Source of the DNA: Paractinoplanes durhamensis
GTDB lineage: Bacteria; Actinomycetota; Actinomycetes; Mycobacteriales; Micromonosporaceae
Direction of reading: 5' to 3'
DNA: 64,000 bases
Assembly (NCBI RefSeq): GCF_016862175.1
Contig: NZ_BOML01000013.1
Location: forward strand, 186,001 to 250,000
The notes beneath the pieces are model-generated. The model was not told the origin of the DNA. It searched no databases and worked only from the letters and a program-made list of their open reading frames with translations. Position numbers and translations under genes: made by a program. This document shows, piece after piece, positions 45,899 through 52,646 of this stretch; within the stretch, counting starts at the first letter, position 1; each line of letters begins with the position of its first letter.

Positions 45899-46100
45899 AA
45901 CCGCAGGACTATTCCGCTCGCACGGCCTACCGGCCGCCGGCCGCCTGGTATACCTGCGGGCCGGTCGGTACCGAAGCGGCGAACAGGCCGCCACCGACCA
46001 GGCACGCTATTACTTCGGACTGGGCCCCCGGCCGTCCCTCGACGACATCCGCGCGATAGCGGACCACTATCCGGTGTTCCGCATCACCTACCGGGCGTAA
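45882..46100 (+). CDS. Small protein of unknown function after the exporter genes
   Basis: A 72-residue frame starting at ATG 45882 (or 45888) overlaps the permease stop by 17 bases. The sequence is protein-like throughout, with AGRLVYLRAGRYRSGEQAAT and LDDIRAIADHYPVFRITYRA. No family is recognised. An alternative frame from ATG 45895, which overlaps the permease stop as ATGA, would give a 55-residue proline-rich product but looks less like a folded protein. Coupled expression with the exporter is likely. Confidence 0.5.
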   Translation: MEMWHETAGLFRSHGLPAAGRLVYLRAGRYRSGEQAATDQARYYFGLGPRPSLDDIRAIADHYPVFRITYRA

Positions 46101-46207
46101 GGCGACCGTCGGAGACCTGTTCGCCCGGGTCGGGGCCTTCCCCCGAGCCGCCCGGGCTCAACCACCTTCAGCGCGCATTCCGGGTGAACGGACAGCGGAG
46201 GCATCCG

Positions 46208-47131
46208 GTGGAAACAGCAAAGGCAACCACGGTTTTTGTACGGGCGGTGCAGCCGGCCGACGAGCAGGCGCTGGCGGCGATGTACGCCACGGCGTCCCCG
46301 GAGAGTCTGCGGCTGCGATTCTTCGACCAGCCGAGCGCCGTCGTGCTCGCCGCCGAGGTCGACCGGCTGTGCCGCCCGCGGACCGATCGACACGTGGCCG
46401 TCATCGCGATAGAGGCCGGGTGCGTCCGCGGTGCCGCATCGTACGAATGTCGCGGCCGTTCCGGGACCAGGGCCGAATTCGCGGTCTACGTCGACGAGGC
46501 CAACCGGCGCCGCGGCATCGGCACACTGCTGCTGCGCGAGCTGGCGAATCGAGCCTGGCAGCAGGGCATCGCCGAATTGAACGGCAGCGTCCTGCACGGC
46601 AACATCGCCATGCTTCGCCTTGCCCGTGGATTCAGTGCCGGCTCGTGGGTGGGCCACGGTGGTGGCGTTCTCACCGTCGGGCTGCAGACCGCGAACCCCG
46701 ACGGTGAATCTCCGGGCACGCCGCTGCCCGCCGGGCTACTTGTCGGTTCCGCTGCCGAACCACCGGGTGAGCAGCACGCCGGCGGCAATGAGCGTGATCC
46801 ACGTGAGCGTGATGGCGGCGACCTCGAAGCGGTACTCCAGATCGCTGCCGTAGCGCAGGGCGAGGGACGGCAGCGCCACCACGGTCAGCGTGCCACCGGC
46901 GAGGAGCACCCGGCGCAGTCCGCGTTCGAGCCGGTTCGGCGCGGTGAACGCCGCCGCGACAACCAGCAGGGCAAGGCCGAGCAGCAGATAGCCCAGGTTC
47001 TCCAGACCGACGAAAATGCCGTGCGGATTGTATTGCGAGAGGAGCGACAGGCCGGCGGTCTCGCCGCGGTGCAGGCTGGGAAGCACCACCGTCAGCTGGG
47101 TGACGTAGTCCGCCAGCAATGCCGTCGCTGA
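46208..47131 (+). CDS. GNAT acetyltransferase with abnormal 3' end
   Basis: The first ~175 residues form a GNAT domain: TVFVRAVQPADEQALAAMYA, SPESLRLRFFDQP, and the acetyl-CoA loop RRRGIGTLLLRELANRA. The GTG at 46208 has GGAGG at good distance. No stop occurs where such proteins normally end (about 46700-46735). The frame instead runs to 47131 through the antisense of the convergent membrane-protein gene, giving a Gln/Arg-rich tail that looks non-coding. A TGA at 46705-46707 lies in another frame, so a one- or two-base indel may have removed the original stop. The N-terminal enzyme part is firm; the tail is doubtful. Confidence 0.65.
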   Translation: METAKATTVFVRAVQPADEQALAAMYATASPESLRLRFFDQPSAVVLAAEVDRLCRPRTDRHVAVIAIEAGCVRGAASYECRGRSGTRAEFAVYVDEANRRRGIGTLLLRELANRAWQQGIAELNGSVLHGNIAMLRLARGFSAGSWVGHGGGVLTVGLQTANPDGESPGTPLPAGLLVGSAAEPPGEQHAGGNERDPRERDGGDLEAVLQIAAVAQGEGRQRHHGQRATGEEHPAQSAFEPVRRGERRRDNQQGKAEQQIAQVLQTDENAVRIVLREERQAGGLAAVQAGKHHRQLGDVVRQQCRR

Positions 47132-47425
47132 CACACCGGCGAGGGCGACCGCGATACCACTGAACGTCCGCACCGAAGGCGCCGCCGCCGTGTGCACGCA
47201 CACGATCAGCGCAAGGCCGAGAAGCACGAACAACGATTGCGGGTAGAGCCACCAGTAGTCGCGAGGCGCGAAGGCGACCACGTCGGTATACGGGTAGGTC
47301 ACACAGCCGGCGGTGCAGAACGGCCCCGATCGGGGCGGCGTGGTCACGCTGACGATCGCGGCCACGAGACCGGCCAGCGCCGTGGCCATGGCCGACCCGA
47401 TGCCCATCCTGGTGGCGGCAGTCAT
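46736..47425 (-). CDS. Multi-pass membrane protein of unknown function
   Basis: The 229-residue protein has about six to seven hydrophobic helices (for example SAMATALAGLVAAIVSV, SLFVLLGLALIVCVHTA, GYLLLGLALLVVAAAF and TLTWITLIAAGVLLTRWF). A short loop with two cysteines (GPFCTAGCVTYPYT) follows the first helix. The family is not recognised. The ATG at 47425 overlaps the stop of the SRPBCC gene (ATGA), so the two are translationally coupled. The 3' end lies under the runaway tail of the convergent GNAT gene. Confidence 0.75.
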   Translation of the reverse strand: MTAATRMGIGSAMATALAGLVAAIVSVTTPPRSGPFCTAGCVTYPYTDVVAFAPRDYWWLYPQSLFVLLGLALIVCVHTAAAPSVRTFSGIAVALAGVSATALLADYVTQLTVVLPSLHRGETAGLSLLSQYNPHGIFVGLENLGYLLLGLALLVVAAAFTAPNRLERGLRRVLLAGGTLTVVALPSLALRYGSDLEYRFEVAAITLTWITLIAAGVLLTRWFGSGTDK

Positions 47426-47871
47426 CGGAGCTCGGCTCCGCCGGCCTCCAGGAAGTCCCGCAGGCGTGCCCACACCGCTCGTTCCCGGCGAGCCCCGACC
47501 GGTTCGAGCAGCGGGGCCAAAAGCCGCAGTGCTCCCTTCGGACGCATCTGCCAGGACCATCGCAGATGTGTGCCGTCCGCCTCGGGGGTGACGGTCAGCG
47601 TGCCGGCAAAGTCGGCCGCCGCCATGCAACTCATGGATGTGAGGCTTCGCGGCCGGTCGAACCCGGTGTACTCGATCTCGATGCGCAGCGGCCGACGATT
47701 GGTGATCATGGTCGCGGCGAAACGGGTGCCGAGACCGATCGGCCCCTCGGTGATCTTCTCGACGTCGACCATGGCCGGGTTGTACATGGACTCGTTGCGC
47801 TCGTCGGCGACAAAATCGAAGACCTCCTCGGCCGGGCGGCGAATGAGTACCTCACCGTTGATCTGCGCCAT
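47422..47871 (-). CDS. SRPBCC (polyketide cyclase/START-like) family protein
   Basis: The 149-residue protein fits the SRPBCC helix-grip fold: INGEVLIRRPAEEVFDFVAD at the start, a central ITEGPIGLGTRFAATM region, and a C-terminal long helix (LLEPVGARRERAVWARLRDF). These proteins bind hydrophobic ligands in a deep pocket. The ATG at 47871 follows GGGAGGC. It lies 70 bases after the dehydrogenase gene on the same strand and overlaps the membrane protein gene, so a three-gene operon is likely. Confidence 0.85.
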   Translation of the reverse strand: MAQINGEVLIRRPAEEVFDFVADERNESMYNPAMVDVEKITEGPIGLGTRFAATMITNRRPLRIEIEYTGFDRPRSLTSMSCMAAADFAGTLTVTPEADGTHLRWSWQMRPKGALRLLAPLLEPVGARRERAVWARLRDFLEAGGAELR

Positions 47872-47941
47872 GGCGGTTGCCTCCCGCACAGTTGTCGTTG
47901 CCCCGACGTCGCCGGGGCCTGGTGTAGGCCGGCACCCGCGG

Positions 47942-49120
47942 TCAGGCCGCTGCCACGTCCCGGCCGTTGCCCGACGCCGGGCGGATCGGGTGCGGGTACT
48001 CGGGCGAGCGGCATTGGTGCGCGAGGATGCTCGGATTCCGGACCATCCCGTCCTGGATCTCGACGGCCCGCCGGAGGGTCTCATCGGCACCCCACGCCTT
48101 TGGACCGCCGAGCACCGGCCGCAGGTAGGGCAACAGAGCCTCGCTGATCTCCCAGGTCGCCGAGTTCCAGAGGTAGGACGGGCTGTGATCGACGGCGTAG
48201 TAGTGGACGCCGCGACCCACGGTCAGCATCGGCCGGGCGAACGACGTCGGCCGTGCCCAGCCGAACCCCATCCCTTCGTCGCAGGAGACGTCGACGATGA
48301 GGTCGCCGGGCGAGAACGCGGCAAGGTCGTCGTGGGTGAGGAAGGTCAGCGGCCGGTCGACGTTCTGCAGCACGCAGTTCACGACGATGTCGTGGGCGGC
48401 CAGGAAGGTCGCCATCGGCACCGGACCGGTGTCGGTGAGCACCGTGCACCGGCCGGGACGGCCGAACCCGGGCTCGAAGTGCACGATCCGCGTCGAGTGG
48501 ATCGGCGAGGCCACGGCGGCGATGCCGCGGTGGGTGACCACGTCGACGTCGAGCACTCCGTGCGCGTTGAGGGCGGTGACCGCGCCGCGGCCGGTGGCGC
48601 CGAACCCGATGACAGCGGCCCGCAGATGGCGCCCGTAGTCGCCGGTGGTCCCGACGAGTTCGAGCGCGTGCAGCACCGAGCAGTAGCCGGCGAGTTCGTT
48701 GTTCTTGTGGAAGACGTGCAGATTGAACTCGCCGTCGTGCGACCAGTGGTTCATCGCTTCGAAGGCGATCAGCGTCAAGCGACGGTCGATGGCCAACTGC
48801 GTGATCTCCGTGCCCTGCACACAATGCGGCCAGCCCCACAGGATCTGCCCCTCCCGCAGCTCGGCGAGATCCTGCGGTACCGGCTTGGGCAGCAGCACGA
48901 CGTCGCACCGGGCGATCAGCCGCGAACGGGAAAGCAGACCGCCGACGTGCGGCGCGAGCTGCTCGTCGGACATGCCGAAATCTTCCCCGTAGCCGCGTTC
49001 CAGAAAGACGCTCCCGCGCAGGTCGGCATCGATGCGCTCGAGGTGCCGGGGATGGATCGGCAGCCGCCGCTCATGCTCCTTGCGTGAGTGCGACAGAACC
49101 GCGACGCTGAGCTGATCCAT
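47942..49120 (-). CDS. Alanine dehydrogenase/PNT-family oxidoreductase, N5-carboxyethylornithine-synthase-like
   Basis: The 392-residue protein has an AlaDH/PNT N-terminal domain (SHSRKEHERRLPIHPRHLER; FLERGYGEDFGMSDEQL; LLPKPVPQDLAELREGQILW) and a Rossmann NAD(P)-binding domain (AAVIGFGATGRGAVTALNAH, about residues 190-210). The HCVQGTEITQLAIDRRLTL and FEAMNHW blocks are closer to N5-(carboxyethyl)ornithine synthase than to true alanine dehydrogenase. That enzyme reductively joins pyruvate to an amino acid, consuming NADPH. Such a reaction could dispose of pyruvate and reducing power in hypoxia (inference). The ATG follows GAGGAGGGCAC. A DosR-like box lies 132 bases upstream. Confidence 0.75.
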   Translation of the reverse strand: MDQLSVAVLSHSRKEHERRLPIHPRHLERIDADLRGSVFLERGYGEDFGMSDEQLAPHVGGLLSRSRLIARCDVVLLPKPVPQDLAELREGQILWGWPHCVQGTEITQLAIDRRLTLIAFEAMNHWSHDGEFNLHVFHKNNELAGYCSVLHALELVGTTGDYGRHLRAAVIGFGATGRGAVTALNAHGVLDVDVVTHRGIAAVASPIHSTRIVHFEPGFGRPGRCTVLTDTGPVPMATFLAAHDIVVNCVLQNVDRPLTFLTHDDLAAFSPGDLIVDVSCDEGMGFGWARPTSFARPMLTVGRGVHYYAVDHSPSYLWNSATWEISEALLPYLRPVLGGPKAWGADETLRRAVEIQDGMVRNPSILAHQCRSPEYPHPIRPASGNGRDVAAA

Positions 49121-49252
49121 GTGCCCTCCTCGGTACGGAGTCCTGACTCCACGGTGAGTCACCGGCCACCAGGGCAGCCAGAGGCGAATGTCCTCGCCGG
49201 TGGGGACCAAGTCCGGCGGGCATCCCGCCGCTACCCGCTCCCGCTCCGGACA

Positions 49253-49266
49253 GGACCGAAAGACCC
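49253..49266. promoter_or_regulatory. DosR/DevR-like box between dehydrogenase and effector-binding genes
   Basis: GGACCGAAAGACCC matches seven of eight fixed positions (A at position 3). It lies 52 bases upstream of the start at 49319 and 132 bases upstream of the divergent start at 49120. It shares the GGACCGAA block with the box at 52545. Confidence 0.5.
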
Positions 49267-49318
49267 TGGCACGTCCCTGGTGGACGGACCATCGTCGTCA
49301 GCGAGGCGGAGGTGAAGC

Positions 49319-49783
49319 ATGTCCTACCAGATCGAAAGTCGTACCCTGACGGCCCAGGCCACCGTGGTCATCCGGGCCAGCATTCCGGCCGCTCAGCTTC
49401 CCGCATGGCTCGCCGGAACCTACGACCAGGTCCAGCGCTTCCTGACCGACCACGGCATCCGGGCGGAGGGACCGCCGTTCGCTCGGTTCGCCGTCCACGC
49501 GGACGCCGTCACGGTGGAGGCCGGTTACCCGGTCCTGACGCCGGTTCCCGGCAGCGGGCGGGTCACCCCGTCGCGGCTCCCCGGCGGACCGGCGGCGGTC
49601 ACCATCCATTTCGGCAATCACGACGATCTCGGTCTCGCCCGTCAGGCCGTCGCCGACTGGTTGAAGGAGAAGAATCTCGAAGCCGCGGAGCCGCACTGGG
49701 AGGTCTACTACACGAACCCCGGCGCGCAACCGGCGCCGGTCAACTGGAGTACCGAAGTGGTGACGCCGTACCGGACCGGATGA
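49319..49783 (+). CDS. GyrI-like/effector-binding domain protein
   Basis: The 154-residue protein is a stand-alone GyrI-like (AraC effector-binding type) domain: IESRTLTAQATVVIRASIPA at the start, a central FAVHADAVTVEAGYPVLTPV, and a late ADWLKEKNLEAAEPHWEVYY. Such domains bind small hydrophobic ligands. Here it has no DNA-binding part, so it may act as a sensor, hydrolase or ligand buffer. GGAGGTG precedes the ATG. The DosR-like box at 49253 is well placed. Confidence 0.8.
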   Translation: MSYQIESRTLTAQATVVIRASIPAAQLPAWLAGTYDQVQRFLTDHGIRAEGPPFARFAVHADAVTVEAGYPVLTPVPGSGRVTPSRLPGGPAAVTIHFGNHDDLGLARQAVADWLKEKNLEAAEPHWEVYYTNPGAQPAPVNWSTEVVTPYRTG

Positions 49784-49874
49784 GGCCATCGTTTCGCCGC
49801 ACCTCGTGATGTTTCCTCGGCGGAAGCGTGCGGCCGCCGGCGGCCGGTCCGGACGGCAGCCGCACGTCAGTCGA

Positions 49875-51047
49875 TCAATCCGCGGTCCGTACGGTCACGG
49901 CAGTGCCGTTGTTGAACGGGTTCGCCTCGCTCAACGCGGTGCCGACCGCGGTGGCGCCACTGACCTCGACCTCCAGGGTGCTGCGGGAAACCGCCGGGGG
50001 AAGGCGGAACGCGAACGTGTACCGGGCGACGCCGCTCGCCGACGGCGGGGCGACACTCACCTGGAAACCGGTCTCCGATCGCGAGGTGATGATCGGTGGC
50101 CACGCCGAACCGGCCGGCTCGAGGCCGGCGCCCGGGTAGAAGTGCAGCAGGATCTGCCGGGGTGGCGTACCCCAGCCATGCCGGACGGTGACGGTCGTGG
50201 TGCCGTACCGGTAGCCGCCCGTCACCGGGCCGAGCACCAGCTCCCCCGCGGTGACCGACGTCTCCGTGACGTGCGGGTTCGCGCCCATCCGCGTGGGACC
50301 GCTCACCTGCACGAACCGGTCGCCGGAACGCTGGTATCCGCGCTCCTGCCAGAGCTGGGGCGTCTGGTCGTCGCAGCAACGCTGGTAATCGCCGAGCCGC
50401 ACGGTGATCACGCCGCCGGCACCGACCCGGACACTGCCGTCCTGGAGGTCGCGGATCTCCCCGGTCGTGGCGACCACCCGGCCGACGGTGACGATGTGGC
50501 CGGCGGAGTCCCGGTCGAACGCGACGAGCTGCTTGCTTCCGCCCTCGATCGCACAGACGAACTCGGCGACCGTCTCCGTCGCGCCGTCCCGGTCGACGTC
50601 ACCGTAGACCGCTCCTAACAGGACGATCTCCGTTCCGGTCGGCGGTCTGCCCTGTTCCGCCGGCCCGGGCGCGGAGATTCGCACCACTCCGTCACGGAAG
50701 CGCAGCCGCCCCGACGGCCCCTGCACGTTGTCGGCGGGCCACGCCGGAATGGTCAGCGTGGAGTTCTTCAGCGTCTCCAGCGAGATCCGCCCGTCGGGAA
50801 CCGTGGTGGCGGGAGACGAGGGTACCGATGATGAGGTCGAGACGGACGGAACGGGCACGGCGGACGGCGCCGCATCCCCCGGAGCCGGTGCCCCTCCGTC
50901 GTCGTCGCGCAGAATCAGATAGGCGGCGACCGGCAGGAGAAGCACCAGAACGGTCACCGCGGCGACCAGAACATATCGCCAGGCACGTCGGTGGTTCACG
51001 GGCGGTTCACGTACGGGCGGGAACTGCTCGGTGGGTCGTTCGGACAT
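49875..51047 (-). CDS. Membrane-anchored extracytoplasmic protein of unknown function
   Basis: The 390-residue product has a short cytoplasmic start, one membrane helix (YVLVAAVTVLVLLLPVAAYL, about 25-45), a Ser/Pro/Val-rich linker, and a large outside domain. The outside domain has a stretch with acidic loops (GAVYGDVDRDGATETVAEFV) that resembles FG-GAP-type calcium loops. The C-terminal part looks like an Ig-like beta domain. No enzyme motif was seen. The ATG follows GAGGAGGTG. It is separated by 105 bases from the nitroreductase-like gene on the same strand. The function is not recognised. Confidence 0.72.
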   Translation of the reverse strand: MSERPTEQFPPVREPPVNHRRAWRYVLVAAVTVLVLLLPVAAYLILRDDDGGAPAPGDAAPSAVPVPSVSTSSSVPSSPATTVPDGRISLETLKNSTLTIPAWPADNVQGPSGRLRFRDGVVRISAPGPAEQGRPPTGTEIVLLGAVYGDVDRDGATETVAEFVCAIEGGSKQLVAFDRDSAGHIVTVGRVVATTGEIRDLQDGSVRVGAGGVITVRLGDYQRCCDDQTPQLWQERGYQRSGDRFVQVSGPTRMGANPHVTETSVTAGELVLGPVTGGYRYGTTTVTVRHGWGTPPRQILLHFYPGAGLEPAGSAWPPIITSRSETGFQVSVAPPSASGVARYTFAFRLPPAVSRSTLEVEVSGATAVGTALSEANPFNNGTAVTVRTAD

Positions 51048-51152
51048 GACACACCTCCTCGAGGCCGTGGAAACGGCGGCCCATCTCCACCGTCCACGGC
51101 CCACCCATCCGCGGGAAGAGCCGGATGTCGGAGCTGCACCTTACGAATGGCC

Positions 51153-52124
51153 TCAGCGGCCGGCCCGCGACAGCAGGACGTCGGCGACGGGCCGGCGTGG
51201 CGTGGCGAAGGCCGGATCCGCGTAGCCGATCCGCAGGAGCATCTGGACGTGCAACCCCGACGAGGGCGCGAGCAGCCTGCGCCGCAGGTCGGGGATCTCG
51301 ACCGGCTGACTGATCGGCATGGTGGCGAGATAGTGCGACGTCGCGGTCAGCAACACCCGCTGGAGGGCCTGCCCGGACCGGACCCAGTCGGGCCAGTGAT
51401 CGCTGCGGGTCGCCAGGAGCAGGATGCTCGGGTTCGGCTCGAACTTCACCCGTTGCCGCGGCCCCGCCGCCCGCTCGGCGAAGTCACGGAGCGGCACGGT
51501 AGCGAGCGGGTCCGCCGGGCCGGCCGCCCAGGGCGGGACGCCGTCGTCGCCGGGACCGGTCCATCGCGCCAGTTCGGGCTGGTAGCCGGGGTGATGACGC
51601 AGTAAGCGATCCGCCGACCGGGCCATCGTGAGGATCGCCTTGCGGGCCGCCGGGTGGGCCACTGCCAGGAAAGCGCCCTCCCGGCGGGCGGCCACCCTCA
51701 GTTCGTCGAGGACATCGTCCGGCACCGGGGCACCGGCGAACGGGAACCGATTGGTGTGCCGTCGTTCGATCGCCCCGGCAAGCGTGGTGACGATCGGGCT
51801 CGGCCGCGCCGGATGGCCGACGGTCACGCGCGCCACCAGATCTCCCTGCTCCGGTTCCGGGAAGAGGTCGAAGTCGCACCGATATCCGGCCCGCCGGATG
51901 GCCAGGCGCAGGTTGAGAAGGGCCGCGCCGACGCTGATCAGCTGTTCCCGGCCGGTCGGATCCAGCACGCGCAGCCGGCGGCCGGGGTCGGCGTACACGT
52001 CGACCTCCATGCCGCGAATGCCGAACCGCCACGGCTGGCTGTTGTGCAACGAGGGGGCCGCGGTTGCCAGGCGTACGCAATCGGTCAGAACCCGCCGGAG
52101 CGGCCGCTCCACAGTTTTGCGCAT
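51153..52124 (-). CDS. Acg-family nitroreductase-like protein 2
   Basis: The 323-residue protein has the Acg layout: ATAAPSLHNSQPWRFGI near the N-terminus, ERRHTNRFPF in the middle, and SGQALQRVLLTATSHYLA toward the C-terminus. With the copy at 59348 it forms a subgroup marked by HTNR-PF and a long VKFEPNPSILLLATRSD-type strand, distinct from the RRTDRR subgroup. Mycobacterial relatives are DosR-induced flavin proteins. GGGAGG precedes the ATG. It lies 20 bases after the SHOCT membrane gene and is likely co-transcribed with it from the box at 52545. Confidence 0.85.
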   Translation of the reverse strand: MRKTVERPLRRVLTDCVRLATAAPSLHNSQPWRFGIRGMEVDVYADPGRRLRVLDPTGREQLISVGAALLNLRLAIRRAGYRCDFDLFPEPEQGDLVARVTVGHPARPSPIVTTLAGAIERRHTNRFPFAGAPVPDDVLDELRVAARREGAFLAVAHPAARKAILTMARSADRLLRHHPGYQPELARWTGPGDDGVPPWAAGPADPLATVPLRDFAERAAGPRQRVKFEPNPSILLLATRSDHWPDWVRSGQALQRVLLTATSHYLATMPISQPVEIPDLRRRLLAPSSGLHVQMLLRIGYADPAFATPRRPVADVLLSRAGR

Positions 52125-52144
52125 CGCCGACCTCCCGTCGGTGC

Positions 52145-52435
52145 TCAGGCCGGTGACCCGGTGTCCGGCGGGACGGTCAGCGGGTGACGCTCGTCATCTC
52201 GGGCCGCGATGCCTTCCATGGCCCGCATGTACTGACCACGGGTGATCACCCCGGCACCGAGCTGGGACACCAGGACGCCTTCGAGGCTCCCCGGTTCCGC
52301 CTCACCGGCCGGCGCCTTGTCGGGCGCGGCTTTTCCGGACGCTCCGGTATCTACCAGGGACTTGTCGATGATCGGCCAAACGGCAAACGCGACGATCAAC
52401 AGGACCACCGACCAGAACAGCAACAAGAACAACAT
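52145..52435 (-). CDS. Small SHOCT-domain membrane protein
   Basis: The 96-residue protein has one N-terminal membrane helix (LFLLLFWSVVLLIVAFAVWP) and a C-terminal SHOCT-like helical hairpin (LEGVLVSQLGAGVITRGQYM, then RAMEGIAARD). SHOCT domains are short oligomerisation units often found with a membrane helix. The ATG at 52435 follows AGGAGGTGAAG. It is first in a two-gene operon with an Acg-family gene, and shares its upstream region with the divergent cellobiose phosphorylase gene. Confidence 0.85.
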   Translation of the reverse strand: MLFLLLFWSVVLLIVAFAVWPIIDKSLVDTGASGKAAPDKAPAGEAEPGSLEGVLVSQLGAGVITRGQYMRAMEGIAARDDERHPLTVPPDTGSPA

Positions 52436-52544
52436 GGTCTTCACCTCCTGAGACCATGGTCGTCCGCGGAGGTCCCGATCGACAGAGCCCTCTGACCCAT
52501 GATGCTTCCGGGTGGTCGTTGCATCCGGTGCCGGCCTCCGAACA

Positions 52545-52558
52545 GGACCGAAGGCCCC
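52545..52558. promoter_or_regulatory. DosR/DevR-like box between SHOCT and cellobiose phosphorylase genes
   Basis: GGACCGAAGGCCCC matches seven of eight fixed positions (A at position 3). It lies 88 bases before the phosphorylase start and 109 bases before the divergent SHOCT gene. Confidence 0.5.
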
Positions 52559-52586
52559 TGGCGCATCGACGCGGCAGCGGGCATTG

Positions 52587-52600
52587 TGGGAGCGCTCCCA
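52587..52600. promoter_or_regulatory. CebR-type operator before cellobiose phosphorylase gene
   Basis: TGGGAGCGCTCCCA is a perfect 14-base palindrome identical to the operator bound by the LacI-family cellobiose repressor CebR in streptomycetes. It lies 46 bases before the GTG at 52647. Release by cellobiose would permit expression of the enzyme that uses cellobiose, which strongly supports function. Confidence 0.85.
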
Positions 52601-52646
52601 TCCACGGTCGGCAGAGTGCGGACCGATCCGGCGCGAGGAGGAACCA

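Noticed and set aside
45895..46062. Alternative coupled start (ATGA with the permease stop) giving a 55-residue proline-rich product
   Set aside because: The other frame (45882-46100) reads as a better-ordered protein to its natural stop. This one is kept only as an alternative.
49202..49214. GGGGACCAAGTCC as a further DosR-like box
   Set aside because: The half-sites are one base too close to fit the 14-base core. The nearby site at 49253 fits better.
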